Numbered from the stretch's first letter, positions 5,997 to 14,120 are shown. The stretch is 41,889 nucleotides of DNA from an uncultured Bacteroidia bacterium (GCA_902780455.1 CACZFO010000008.1:1-41889), one strand, 5' to 3'. Notes: generated by a model from the letters alone, not told the origin. Numbers and translations: made by a program.

Positions 5997-8132
5997 TCAA
6001 CCGGTTAATCTTATAGTGTTGTCGCTAAGGCGGGCCATGTCGCCTTCGTGTGAAATGACCACAACCGCCTTGCCTCTTTCCCTGAGTTCAAGCATCAGCC
6101 TTTCAAAAGAAGCCCTTCCCTCCCTGTCCATGTTGGAAAAGGCCTCGTCAAAGATCATGATGGGGGTATCCGAGTACAAGGTGCGGGCAATCAGGATCAT
6201 CTGCCTTTCCCCTGCAGACAAGGTTACTCCGGATGGCCCCACGTTTGAAAGCATGCCTTTGTCAAGCCTTTCCAGCATGGGCCCCATCCCGGCCATGACG
6301 GCCGCCTCTACGGCTCTTTCAAGGTCTTTTCCTTCTATCTTGTCCTCCCGTCTTCCGGGAGTCATGGCAATGTTGTCAAAGATGGTGGCATTGAAAAGAT
6401 GAGAGTTTTGAGGGACTATAGATACGGTGTCCCTCCAGCATTTAGAATCGATACAGAAGATATCAATGCCACCGTATGTGATCTTTCCCCTTAGCGGGCG
6501 GCAGTCTCTTGTCATCAGCGATGCCAGTGTGCTCTTCCCGCTTCCGTTGGGGCCTTCTATGAAGGTTATGCTCGAGTGCGGAATCCTGGCTGAAAACCCC
6601 TCGAGCAGTCTCCTGCCGCCCGGATGCCTGAATTCCACATCCTTGAATTCAAGTACAGAGTCTGCACCGGAACCTACAAGCACCGAGGGAATGCCCCGGT
6701 CCCCGTGCAGACTGCTGTAGGATGAAGTTATGTCATAAATCCTGTCGGAGGCCACGAGAGCTTCGTTCATCAGAGAATCAAAACCCACCAGCGAACTCAT
6801 TGACGAGATGAAGAAAACGCTGAGGGTGTAGAACGAGACCAGTTCTCCAAGGCTCAGCCTTCCGCCAAGGACTCCGGTTCCTCCCACAATCAGTATGAGT
6901 GCCATGATCAATTGTGATATCCCGCTTCCCAACCCGTTTACGGCAGCCGACAGTTTTCCTGCCTTTAAGTTTCTGAAAACCAAATCTGAATAGCTGTTGT
7001 TGTAATTCAGCTCTGATGGTTCTATGCCGAAATGCCTTATTTCGGCCTGGCCTTCAAGGCAGTCTATCACGTCGGTTTCAAAAGCCGATGCCGCCGCCAT
7101 AACCTTGCGGCTCATCTTCCGGTTGAGCCGGTCTGCCGCTCCAAGGAGTATCACATATACCGGGATGCAGGTTGCAAGAAGGGACGCCAGCCTGCCGTAG
7201 AACGAAAACATGAGTGAGGTAACTGCTACGAGGGTAACAACGCACACTCCCAGCGAGACTGCACCTTCGCAGATGAAGACCCTTATCTTTACGGTATCGC
7301 TGAGCCTTGATTCCAGTTCTCCTTTAGGGTAGTCCCTGAAGAACCTCTCATCCATCTTCAGTATCCTTCTCATGAAGCCCCTGACCAGCCCAGAGTCTAT
7401 CGCGATTCCGCCCCTGAGAAGGTACATGTCTCTCATGTAACCTATTATCAGCGATATCGGAATGAGACAAAGCAATACAGCTGAGACCACTGCCAGTGCT
7501 GAATAGTTTCCACTGGGCAGGACTTTGTCTATAAGTACCTGTAGAAGAAGGGAATTGCAGATACCCGTTCCTGCAAGAAAAATGGATCCGGCCAGGGCCA
7601 GGACAACCTCCCTGCGATGGAAGGACAGCAGCCTCAGCAGCCTGCTTTTCCTGCTTTGGCAACCGTCCGTTTCGTACATTCCATCTCCCGCACCGGCCAG
7701 AATTATGTAACCGCTCCAACGCTGTGCAAAATCAACAATATTCACCCACGTCATCCGGTCTTTTGCCGGATCCATGACCTGCAGTTTCTTCTTTCCTACA
7801 CCGAATATGACTACATAGTGCAGCATTCCTTTTTCAGATACGGTATGGGCAATCACCGGAGAGGGAGAGGATGAAAGGGCCTGAAGCCTTTCTGCCTTTG
7901 CCTTAAGGTCCAAGGCGGCCAGGTTCTCTGCTTTCAGGGCCCTGGCATTGAGCCCCACGGCCGCGGCCCCGTCTGTAATTCCGCGTATGCTGATTCCGTC
8001 TTTGGAACAGCCGCATTCCCTTCTGAAGTGGCTCAGCGGAAGCCTGATGCCCCACCATGCGGCAACACTTGCCAGGCAAGCGGCTCCGCAGTCGTAAGAA
8101 TCAGTCTGCCTTATATGTATCTTCTTTCTCAT
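5997..8132 (-). CDS. C39-peptidase ABC transporter (peptide processing and export)
   Basis: The 711-residue protein fuses three domains. The N-terminal C39 cysteine peptidase has the oxyanion Gln Q9, catalytic C15 in DSYDCGAACL, H105 in MLHYVV and D121 in VMDPA, so it appears active. A six-helix ABC exporter membrane domain spans about 160-460. The nucleotide-binding domain has Walker A GPNGSGKST (about 527-535), Q-loop VPQNSHLF, signature LSAGERQ, Walker B IMIFDEAFSNMD and H-loop VISHE. Such proteins cut double-glycine leaders and export the mature peptide across the inner membrane. Two peptides with such leaders lie directly downstream (59 nt to the first), making them the obvious substrates. 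It is the first gene of the operon; upstream lies a 201-nt gap before cvpA. The signature has A where G is usual, a tolerated change. Confidence 0.93.
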   Translation of the reverse strand: MRKKIHIRQTDSYDCGAACLASVAAWWGIRLPLSHFRRECGCSKDGISIRGITDGAAAVGLNARALKAENLAALDLKAKAERLQALSSSPSPVIAHTVSEKGMLHYVVIFGVGKKKLQVMDPAKDRMTWVNIVDFAQRWSGYIILAGAGDGMYETDGCQSRKSRLLRLLSFHRREVVLALAGSIFLAGTGICNSLLLQVLIDKVLPSGNYSALAVVSAVLLCLIPISLIIGYMRDMYLLRGGIAIDSGLVRGFMRRILKMDERFFRDYPKGELESRLSDTVKIRVFICEGAVSLGVCVVTLVAVTSLMFSFYGRLASLLATCIPVYVILLGAADRLNRKMSRKVMAAASAFETDVIDCLEGQAEIRHFGIEPSELNYNNSYSDLVFRNLKAGKLSAAVNGLGSGISQLIMALILIVGGTGVLGGRLSLGELVSFYTLSVFFISSMSSLVGFDSLMNEALVASDRIYDITSSYSSLHGDRGIPSVLVGSGADSVLEFKDVEFRHPGGRRLLEGFSARIPHSSITFIEGPNGSGKSTLASLMTRDCRPLRGKITYGGIDIFCIDSKCWRDTVSIVPQNSHLFNATIFDNIAMTPGRREDKIEGKDLERAVEAAVMAGMGPMLERLDKGMLSNVGPSGVTLSAGERQMILIARTLYSDTPIMIFDEAFSNMDREGRASFERLMLELRERGKAVVVISHEGDMARLSDNTIRLTG

Positions 8133-8257
8133 CGGTTCCTTAAGAAAGGTGCCGGAGAAAAGCCCGTTTATTCCGATTGTGGAAACTCCGACACCGTGGA
8201 AATATCATGATAACAACACACTCAAATCGCCGATGCAAAGATGGAGCTCCCGGTCAT

Positions 8258-8298
8258 GGTTTTCCAAACCATCCGGTACAATTGATCCGGTACGATTC
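8258..8298. repeat. Tandem 14-bp repeat plus short palindrome upstream of the exporter operon
   Basis: In the 201-nt gap between cvpA and the exporter, ATCCGGTAC occurs at 8271-8279 and 8285-8293. The repeat units are ATCCGGTACAATTG and ATCCGGTACGATTC, in tandem. Just beside them is a perfect 5-bp palindrome GGTTT-TCC-AAACC (8258-8270). These lie about 130-165 nt upstream of the exporter start and could be operator or terminator elements. The rest of the gap shows only an imperfect promoter-like box (CATCTTTG, 8243-8236, minus strand). Confidence 0.4.
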
Positions 8299-8333
8299 TG
8301 TCTTCGTACGGAAACGGTAAACTTTCTGAGGTT

Positions 8334-8837
8334 TTATCCCAGATTCTTGAAAAGATTCTTTACGAAAGGCATCAGGTTGTCAGCGGCAGTGTTCAGATAC
8401 GCGTATGCCTTGCTGGTCTTGAGGATGTCTGGAGTTTCAACATTCATGGCCTCAAGGCCGTTCTCCACCAATGATGCTGCAACTATGAGGATTAGGGCAA
8501 CCTTGGCTATGCAGAAAACGGCTCCGAGGAACTTGTTCAGACCGCCCAGGATGGTAAGGTCTATGACTTTCTCCAGAAGCTTTCCGATGTAATGGCAGAT
8601 GATGATTATCAGAACCGTAAGCAGTATGAAGGCAACTATCCTGACAGCCGAAGCCGAGTCTTGTGCTCCCAGGAAACCTATAGCCCAGTCTGAGACAACC
8701 GGTGTGAGTTTTGAGGCTCCCCAGATTCCAACTATTACGGCCAGGATGGAAACCAGCTGGGCCATGAAACCTTTGAAAATGCCCCAGATGGCGGCGGCAA
8801 CAATCACTGCTATGAGTACGATATCAATCCAATTCAT
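8334..8837 (-). CDS. cvpA: CvpA family membrane protein
   Basis: The 167-residue protein has four predicted membrane helices in the CvpA arrangement. It begins MNWIDIVLIAVIVAAAIWGIFKGF and continues through LVSILAVIVGIWGA, AFILLTVLIIIICHYIGKLLEKV and LGAVFCIAKVALILIVAASLV. CvpA was named for its need in colicin V production in E. coli, but it is a widespread housekeeping protein linked to envelope homeostasis. Its place next to a bacteriocin-like operon is probably coincidental. The ATG at 8837 starts the family-typical M-N-W-I-D; the upstream extension to 8984 overlaps the divergent ileS. It is transcribed divergently from ileS. Confidence 0.88.
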   Translation of the reverse strand: MNWIDIVLIAVIVAAAIWGIFKGFMAQLVSILAVIVGIWGASKLTPVVSDWAIGFLGAQDSASAVRIVAFILLTVLIIIICHYIGKLLEKVIDLTILGGLNKFLGAVFCIAKVALILIVAASLVENGLEAMNVETPDILKTSKAYAYLNTAADNLMPFVKNLFKNLG

Positions 8838-8858
8838 GGTATGAATGTTTAAACAATA

Positions 8859-8866
8859 CAAAGATA
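8859..8866 (-). promoter_or_regulatory. cvpA promoter -7 box
   Basis: TATCTTTG on the minus strand matches TAnnTTTG and lies 21 nt before the cvpA ATG. It is back to back with the ileS promoter in the 75-nt divergent intergenic region. Confidence 0.6.
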
Positions 8867-8879
8867 TGCGAAAAAAAAC

Positions 8880-8887
8880 TAAATTTG
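8880..8887 (+). promoter_or_regulatory. ileS promoter -7 box
   Basis: TAAATTTG matches the Bacteroides -7 consensus and lies 25 nt before the ileS ATG at 8913. No convincing -33 TTG is seen, and no T-box leader is present. Confidence 0.55.
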
Positions 8888-8912
8888 TCACTTCAAAAAC
8901 AAAGCGACAGAT

Positions 8913-11900
8913 ATGGGTTTTGCAGAGTACAAGAAATTCGATCCGGTAGAACTTTCCAAGGAAGTTCTTGCCAAGTGGAAACAAGAAAACTGTTTTGAGA
9001 ATGTGGTAAAGGCCAGGCAGGGTGCTCCTAAGTTTGTCTTCTTCGAGGGGCCGCCTTCAGCAAACGGAAAGCCGGGCATCCACCATGTGATGGCCAGGAG
9101 CATCAAGGATGCATATTGCCGTTACAAGACGCAGAGAGGTTTCCTTGTGAACCGCAAGGCAGGATGGGACACCCATGGACTGCCCGTTGAGTTGGGCGTG
9201 GAGAAGATGCTGGGAATCACCAAGGAAGACATCGGGAAGAAAATATCAGTAGACGATTACAACATGGCTTGCCGCAAGGAGGTCATGAAATATACTGCAG
9301 AATGGGTTGCCCTTACAGAGCAGATAGGTTACTGGGTAGACATGGACAATCCTTACATCACCTATGACAATCGCTATATAGAAACCCTGTGGTATCTTCT
9401 CAAAGATCTGTATAACAAGGGTTTGCTGTATAAAGGATATACCATACAGCCTTATTCTCCGGCTGCCGGTACAGGTCTGAGTTCGCACGAGCTCAACCAG
9501 CCGGGCTGTTATCGCGATGTAAAAGACACTACCGCAACGGTTCAGTTCCAGGTAAGGAAAGATGAGAAGAGCGCATTCCTTTTCAAGGGTGCCTCCCTTG
9601 ACGGAAACGTCGGTGAACAGTACAGCCTGGAAGAGGGTGAGCTTTTCTTCATAGCATGGACCACAACCCCATGGACCCTTCCTTCAAACGTTGCTCTTTG
9701 CGTAGGTCCAAACATAGATTATGTGAGAGTGGCTTCATTCAACCCTTATTCCGGAAAGCCTGCGGTTTATGTGGTTGCCAAAGACCTTCTTGGAAGCAAC
9801 TTCAATCCTAAGGCGGCCGACATTCCTCTGGCAGACTACAAGCCGGGTGACAAGCTGGTTCCTTACAAGGTTCTTGACTGTTTCAAGGGAAAGCAGCTTG
9901 AGGGCATAAGGTATTGCCAGCTGCTGCCGTGGATACTTCCTGAAGAGAATACGATGAGAGTGATCTGCGGAGATTTCGTCTCTACAGAAGAAGGTACCGG
10001 AATAGTGCATATTGCTCCTACTTTCGGTGCAGACGACGACCGCGTAGGAAAGCAGAACAACATAGCTCCTTTCACTCTCAAGGACAAGGAGGGTGTATGG
10101 AGGCCTATGGTAGACCGTACTGGCAAGTTCTACAAGGTTGAAGACCTTGATGCGGACTTTGTAAGTACCCGTGTAAAGGAAGGTTACCTTAAGTTTGCAG
10201 GCCGCTATGTGAAGAACGCCTATGATTCTTCACTGGCTCCGGACGCTGAAACCCTTGACGTTGACATCTGCGTTCAGATGAAGCAGGAGGGCAAGGCTTT
10301 CAGGATTGAAAAGCACGTTCACTCCTATCCTCATTGCTGGAGAACTGACAAGCCGGTTCTGTATTATCCTCTGGACAGCTGGTTCATCAAGGCCACTGCC
10401 GTAAGGGACGAGATGATAGAACTCAACAAGCAGATCAACTGGAAGCCGGAGAGCACCGGAACCGGAAGATTCGGCAAGTGGCTGGAAAACCTCCAGGACT
10501 GGAACCTCTCCAGGAGCAGGTACTGGGGAACCCCGCTCCCTATCTGGCGTACAGAAGACAAGAAGGAAGAAAAGTGCATCGGCAGCGTAAGTGAGCTTTA
10601 TGCCGAGGTTGAAAAATCAGTTGAAGCAGGTGTGATGAAAAGCAATCCTTTCAAGGAAAAGGGCTTTGTACCTGGAGACTTCAGCGATGAGAATTACAAC
10701 AGGATAGACGTACACAAACCTTACATAGACGAGATTGTGCTTGTAAGCCCGGATGGAAAGCCGATGTACCGCGAAAGCGACCTGATTGACGTTTGGTTTG
10801 ATTCCGGCGCCATGCCTTATGCCCAGGAGTGGCTGAAGGCTCTGGGTACGCCTGAGTTTGGCCAGACCGCCGATTTCATAGCCGAAGGTGTTGACCAGAC
10901 AAGGGGCTGGTTCTATACCCTTCATGCAATCCATACGATGGTATCTCATACTCCTGCATTCAGGACAGTGGTTTCCAACGGTCTGGTGCTCGACAAGAAG
11001 GGTGAGAAGATGAGCAAGAGGCTCGGAAATGCCGTAGATCCTTTCGAGCAATTGGAAAAATACGGTCCGGATGCCCTCAGATGGTACATGCTCACAAACG
11101 CCCAGCCTTGGGACAACCTCAAGTTTGACGAGGCCGGTGTGGATGAGGTAAGAAGGAAGTTCTTTGGAACCCTGTACAACACCTACTCATTCTTTGCCCT
11201 TTACGGCAACGTAGACAAGTTTGACGCAAAGGCTCAGGAAGTTCCTGTTGCCAACCGTCCTGAAATAGACAGGTGGATCATATCCTATCTGAACTCCCTT
11301 ATCAGGGATGTCAAGAACTGTTATGACAACTACGATGTCACAACTGCCGGAAGGATGATCCAGGAGTTTGTCTGTGACCATCTCAGCAACTGGTACGTAA
11401 GACTCAACCGCAAGAGGTTCTGGGGCGGCACCATGAATGAAGACAAACTGGCTGCTTACCAGACCCTTTACAGCTGCCTGGAGACAGTGGCCATCCTCGC
11501 CGCTCCGATTGCGCCGTTCTACATGGACCGTCTGTTCCTTGACCTGAATGCCGTTTCGGGACGTCATAAGGAACAGTCCGTTCACATGACGCTCATGCCA
11601 GAAGAGGACGAAAGCCTGATAGACAAGGATCTGGAAGAGAGAATGGCTTTGGCTCAGAAGAGCACTTCAATGGTGCTTGCCCTCAGACGCAAGGTAAACA
11701 TCAAGGTTCGCCAGCCGCTGAGCAAGATCATGATTCCGGTTATTGATTCAAGGCTGCAGGAACAGCTCCAGAAGGTGCAGGGCATCGTACTTTCAGAAGT
11801 CAATGTCAAGCAGATTGAATTTATCACCGATACGGAAGGCTTGATTACAAAGAAGATAAAGCCTATGTTCAAAACATTGGGTAAAAAATATGGCAGGCAG

Positions 11901-12383
11901 ATGAAGGAGATTTCATCAGCATTTGCTAACTTTACACAGAAAGATATCTCAGCGATTGAACGCAGCGAGGAATATACCCTCAGTCTCCCGAGCGGAGACG
12001 TAGTGCTCCAGAAGGGTGACTATGAGATATCTTCAGAGGACATGCCGGGCTGGCTGGTAGCCACTGAAGGTGCGCTGACCCTGGCCCTTGACATACAGAT
12101 TACAGACGATTTGCGCCGCGAAGGCACTGCAAGGGAACTTGTAAACCGTATCCAGAACCTGAGGAAAGATTCAGGATTTGAAGTTACAGACAGGATATCG
12201 GTGACCGTGGAGGCAAAGGAGGATGTAGTCCGTTCTCTTGAAGGTGAGAATAACTTCTCCGATTATGTATGCGCCCAGACTCTGGCAAACAGTCTGGTCA
12301 TTGCCCAGCCTTCAGAAATGGAAGGTGCGGATGAAGTTGAATGGGAAGACGGCAAAACACTGAAAATTAAAGTAGAAAGATAG
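8913..12383 (+). CDS. ileS: Isoleucyl-tRNA synthetase (type 2, with GIHH signature)
   Basis: The 1156-residue class I synthetase charges tRNA-Ile. It has the catalytic core segment FFEGPPSANGKPGIHHVMAR (residues 44-62), RKAGWDTHGLPVE, the editing-domain motif TTPWTLPSN (CP1), DVWFDSGAMPYAQEW, the KMSKR loop at 699-703 and a long C-terminal anticodon-binding region. Length and sequence style match the type 2 (eukaryote-like, mupirocin-insensitive) IleRS common in Bacteroidota. The class I HxGH signature is here G55-I56-H57-H58, a GxHH variant with the first and third residues exchanged. A GxHH arrangement has been reported in some IleRS2 enzymes with very strong mupirocin resistance; I cite this from memory. 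It is followed after 21 nt by the DksA-like gene and then lspA, a conserved Bacteroidota order. Confidence 0.97.
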   Translation: MGFAEYKKFDPVELSKEVLAKWKQENCFENVVKARQGAPKFVFFEGPPSANGKPGIHHVMARSIKDAYCRYKTQRGFLVNRKAGWDTHGLPVELGVEKMLGITKEDIGKKISVDDYNMACRKEVMKYTAEWVALTEQIGYWVDMDNPYITYDNRYIETLWYLLKDLYNKGLLYKGYTIQPYSPAAGTGLSSHELNQPGCYRDVKDTTATVQFQVRKDEKSAFLFKGASLDGNVGEQYSLEEGELFFIAWTTTPWTLPSNVALCVGPNIDYVRVASFNPYSGKPAVYVVAKDLLGSNFNPKAADIPLADYKPGDKLVPYKVLDCFKGKQLEGIRYCQLLPWILPEENTMRVICGDFVSTEEGTGIVHIAPTFGADDDRVGKQNNIAPFTLKDKEGVWRPMVDRTGKFYKVEDLDADFVSTRVKEGYLKFAGRYVKNAYDSSLAPDAETLDVDICVQMKQEGKAFRIEKHVHSYPHCWRTDKPVLYYPLDSWFIKATAVRDEMIELNKQINWKPESTGTGRFGKWLENLQDWNLSRSRYWGTPLPIWRTEDKKEEKCIGSVSELYAEVEKSVEAGVMKSNPFKEKGFVPGDFSDENYNRIDVHKPYIDEIVLVSPDGKPMYRESDLIDVWFDSGAMPYAQEWLKALGTPEFGQTADFIAEGVDQTRGWFYTLHAIHTMVSHTPAFRTVVSNGLVLDKKGEKMSKRLGNAVDPFEQLEKYGPDALRWYMLTNAQPWDNLKFDEAGVDEVRRKFFGTLYNTYSFFALYGNVDKFDAKAQEVPVANRPEIDRWIISYLNSLIRDVKNCYDNYDVTTAGRMIQEFVCDHLSNWYVRLNRKRFWGGTMNEDKLAAYQTLYSCLETVAILAAPIAPFYMDRLFLDLNAVSGRHKEQSVHMTLMPEEDESLIDKDLEERMALAQKSTSMVLALRRKVNIKVRQPLSKIMIPVIDSRLQEQLQKVQGIVLSEVNVKQIEFITDTEGLITKKIKPMFKTLGKKYGRQMKEISSAFANFTQKDISAIERSEEYTLSLPSGDVVLQKGDYEISSEDMPGWLVATEGALTLALDIQITDDLRREGTARELVNRIQNLRKDSGFEVTDRISVTVEAKEDVVRSLEGENNFSDYVCAQTLANSLVIAQPSEMEGADEVEWEDGKTLKIKVER

Positions 12384-12404
12384 TTTAACTAAAATTTCTT
12401 GATT

Positions 12405-13277
12405 ATGGCAACAAATGTGAAAAAGGCAGCCAAGACGGCCCCAAAGAAACCGGCCAAACCGGTAGCAAAGAAAGCTGTAGCAAAGAAAGCAGAGCCTAAG
12501 AAGCCTGCAGTAAAAGCTGTTGCCAAGAAGCCTGCAAAGGTGGCTCCGGCAAAGAAGGCCGCAGCCAAGACTCCTGTAAAGAAAGTAACGGCCAAGGCAC
12601 CTGCCAAAAAGGTAGCAGCCAAGGCTCCGGCTAAGAAGGTAGCAGCAAAAGCTCCGGCCAAGAAGGTTGTGGCAAAAGCTCCGGCCAAGAAGGTTGTAGC
12701 AAAAGCTCCGGCCAAGAAGGTTGTGGCAAAAGCTCCGGCCAAGAAGGTTGTAGCAAAGGCTCCAGCCAAGAAGGTTGTGGCCAAGGCTCCAGCCAAGAAG
12801 GTTGTGGCCAAGGCTCCAGTTAAGAAGGTTGTAACAAAAGCACCTGTAGAGAAACCTGTACAGCCTGCAGTTCAGGCCCCAGCAAAGGAGACTCCTAAAG
12901 TCGCTGTTCCTTCTGTCCGCTATAGCGACGAGGACCTGCAGATGTTCAAGAAAGTCATCCTGGAGAAGCTTGCCAAAGCTAAGGATGATTATGAAATGCT
13001 GCGTTCGGCAATTACCCACAGGACCAGCAATGGAGTTGAAGACACATCTCCTTCATTCCAGGTCATTGAGGAAGGCGCTTTCTCTCTCTCAAAGGAAGAG
13101 AGCAGCCAGCTTGCCAACCGCCAGTACAAGTTCATCCAGAACCTTGAGGCAGCTTTGGTAAGGATTGAGAACAAGACCTACGGAATCAGCCGCGTTACAG
13201 GAAAACTCATCCCTAAGGCAAGGCTGTTGCTTGTTCCTCACGCAACTACAAATGTTGAGGACAAGCAGAACAGATAG
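12405..13277 (+). CDS. Histone H1-like Lys/Ala-rich tail fused to a DksA/TraR-like domain
   Basis: The 290-residue protein has two parts. Residues about 1-165 are almost entirely K, A, P and V and resemble histone H1/HC1-type DNA-binding tails; ten 9-residue repeats of the type KVVAKAPAK fill residues 60-149. Residues about 170-290 resemble the TraR/DksA family of Bacteroidota: a helical segment ([24 protein letters not shown]) and the C-terminal [27 protein letters not shown]. In the usual domain cysteines bind zinc; here the first is Ser (GIS instead of GIC) and the whole protein has no cysteine. A plausible role is nucleoid binding coupled to RNA polymerase control, but this is inference. 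The ATG at 12405 is preferred over one two codons earlier. It lies between ileS and lspA, with only 4 nt to lspA. Confidence 0.8.
   Translation: MATNVKKAAKTAPKKPAKPVAKKAVAKKAEPKKPAVKAVAKKPAKVAPAKKAAAKTPVKKVTAKAPAKKVAAKAPAKKVAAKAPAKKVVAKAPAKKVVAKAPAKKVVAKAPAKKVVAKAPAKKVVAKAPAKKVVAKAPVKKVVTKAPVEKPVQPAVQAPAKETPKVAVPSVRYSDEDLQMFKKVILEKLAKAKDDYEMLRSAITHRTSNGVEDTSPSFQVIEEGAFSLSKEESSQLANRQYKFIQNLEAALVRIENKTYGISRVTGKLIPKARLLLVPHATTNVEDKQNR
12582..12851 (+). repeat. Ten tandem 27-bp coding repeats
   Basis: Ten in-frame 27-bp units encode KV(V/T/A)(A/T)KAP(A/V)(K/E). The middle five units encode identical peptides and differ only at synonymous positions, indicating recent duplication or slippage. They expand the basic tail of the H1-like/DksA-like protein. 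The repeat creates long stop-free antisense frames that are not genes. Confidence 0.9.
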
Positions 13278-13281
13278 GAAG

Positions 13282-13929
13282 ATGAGCATCAAAGGCAAGA
13301 AGTGGACGATCCTGCTCATTGCAATTCTTTTGCTTGCCATAGACCAGGCAATAAAGTTCTATGTCAAGCTTTCGTTTGCGTATGGCCAGGGATTTGAAAT
13401 GTTCGGAACCAGCCGCTGGGCGCAGATCCTGTTCATAGAAAACAACGGGATGGCCTTCGGCATGCAGCTTGGTGGAGTTGCGGGCAAAATACTTCTCAGT
13501 ACCTTGCGTCTTGTCCTGATAGGTATTCTGATCTGGTACATAAACCGTATGATCAATAGGGGCAAGGCTCCATGGGGAGTTGTAATAGGCTTTACCATGG
13601 TTCTGGTAGGGGCTGTGGGGAATATGATAGACAGTGCTTTCTACGGTCTGATATTCAGCGAATCAACCTACAACACCGTAGCTACCATGGTTCCTTTCGG
13701 ACACGGATATGCTCCTTTCATGCAGGGCAAGGTTGTGGACATGTTCTACTTCCCTATGATTCACGGCACCTGGCCTGGCTGGGTCCCTTGGGTAGGTGGG
13801 GAGCCTTTTGAGTTCTTCCGTCCGATTTTCAACTTTGCAGATTCCTGCATAACCTGCGGAGTGATCTATATGATTCTCTTCCAGTACAGGTATTTTGCCC
13901 GTAAGGAAGGAGACAAGAAGCTGGGCTGA
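13282..13929 (+). CDS. lspA: Lipoprotein signal peptidase (signal peptidase II)
   Basis: The 215-residue inner-membrane aspartyl protease removes signal peptides from prolipoproteins after diacylglyceryl transfer. The conserved motifs are AIDQAIKFYVK near the N-terminus, ENNGMAFG (residues 53-60), GNMIDS with catalytic D117, VVDMFYF and FNFADS with catalytic D187. Four membrane helices are visible. It is longer than the E. coli enzyme (about 165 residues) because of an insert between the catalytic motifs (residues about 120-180), which is usual in Bacteroidota. I chose the ATG at 13282, 4 nt after the DksA-like stop; the longer frame overlaps that gene. Its substrates in this window would include the many lipoproteins of the SusCD and surface-protein loci. 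Confidence 0.95.
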   Translation: MSIKGKKWTILLIAILLLAIDQAIKFYVKLSFAYGQGFEMFGTSRWAQILFIENNGMAFGMQLGGVAGKILLSTLRLVLIGILIWYINRMINRGKAPWGVVIGFTMVLVGAVGNMIDSAFYGLIFSESTYNTVATMVPFGHGYAPFMQGKVVDMFYFPMIHGTWPGWVPWVGGEPFEFFRPIFNFADSCITCGVIYMILFQYRYFARKEGDKKLG

Positions 13930-13938
13930 AAATCTTTT

Positions 13939-13969
13939 TTTGCGATTTGGATTTAATCGCTTATATTTG
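13939..13969 (+). promoter_or_regulatory. Promoter of tRNA-Ser
   Basis: TTTG (13939-13942) and TATATTTG (13962-13969) are separated by 19 nt, an exact match to the Bacteroides -33/-7 promoter. The tRNA begins 10 nt after the -7 box. Confidence 0.8.
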
Positions 13970-13979
13970 CAGCCCAATT

Positions 13980-14064
13980 GGAGAGATGGCAGAGTGGTCG
14001 ATTGCGGCAGTCTTGAAAACTGTTGAGGTGAAAGCCTCCCGGGGTTCGAATCCCTGTCTCTCCG
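13980..14064 (+). tRNA. tRNA-Ser(UGA)
   Basis: This 85-nt sequence folds as a class II tRNA. The acceptor arms GGAGAGA (13980-13986) and TCTCTCC (14057-14063) pair fully, followed by discriminator G; CCA is not encoded. The anticodon loop CTTGAAA has anticodon TGA at 14014-14016. A long variable arm and the T-loop GGTTCGAATCC complete it. It decodes UCA-type serine codons. Confidence 0.96.
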
Positions 14065-14070
14065 CAAAGA

Positions 14071-14098
14071 AAACGCAGTTTCTAAGGCTGCGTTTTTT
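14071..14098 (+). terminator. Terminator of tRNA-Ser
   Basis: An 8-bp stem (AAACGCAG 14071-14078, CTGCGTTT 14088-14095) with a 9-nt loop runs into a T-tract ending at 14098. It lies 7 nt after the tRNA. Confidence 0.85.
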
Positions 14099-14120
14099 AT
14101 TTTGTGGTCCGCATCTTTTG

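Noticed and set aside
8334..8837. cvpA as part of the bacteriocin system
   Set aside because: CvpA is widespread and housekeeping in Bacteroidota, has its own promoter and is separated by 201 nt; the adjacency is weak evidence.
12582..12851. Regular repeats as a possible CRISPR array
   Set aside because: The units are contiguous, in frame and without spacers; they encode [13 protein letters not shown] peptides.
12312..13019. Long antisense open frames opposite the H1-like gene
   Set aside because: They are by-products of the 27-bp repeat; their translation is a repetitive Leu/Gly/Phe string and the sense frame has a clear DksA-like domain.
13980..14064. tRNA-Ser as an integration site of a mobile element
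   Set aside because: No integrase, no repeated tRNA 3' end and no mobile genes were seen on either side.
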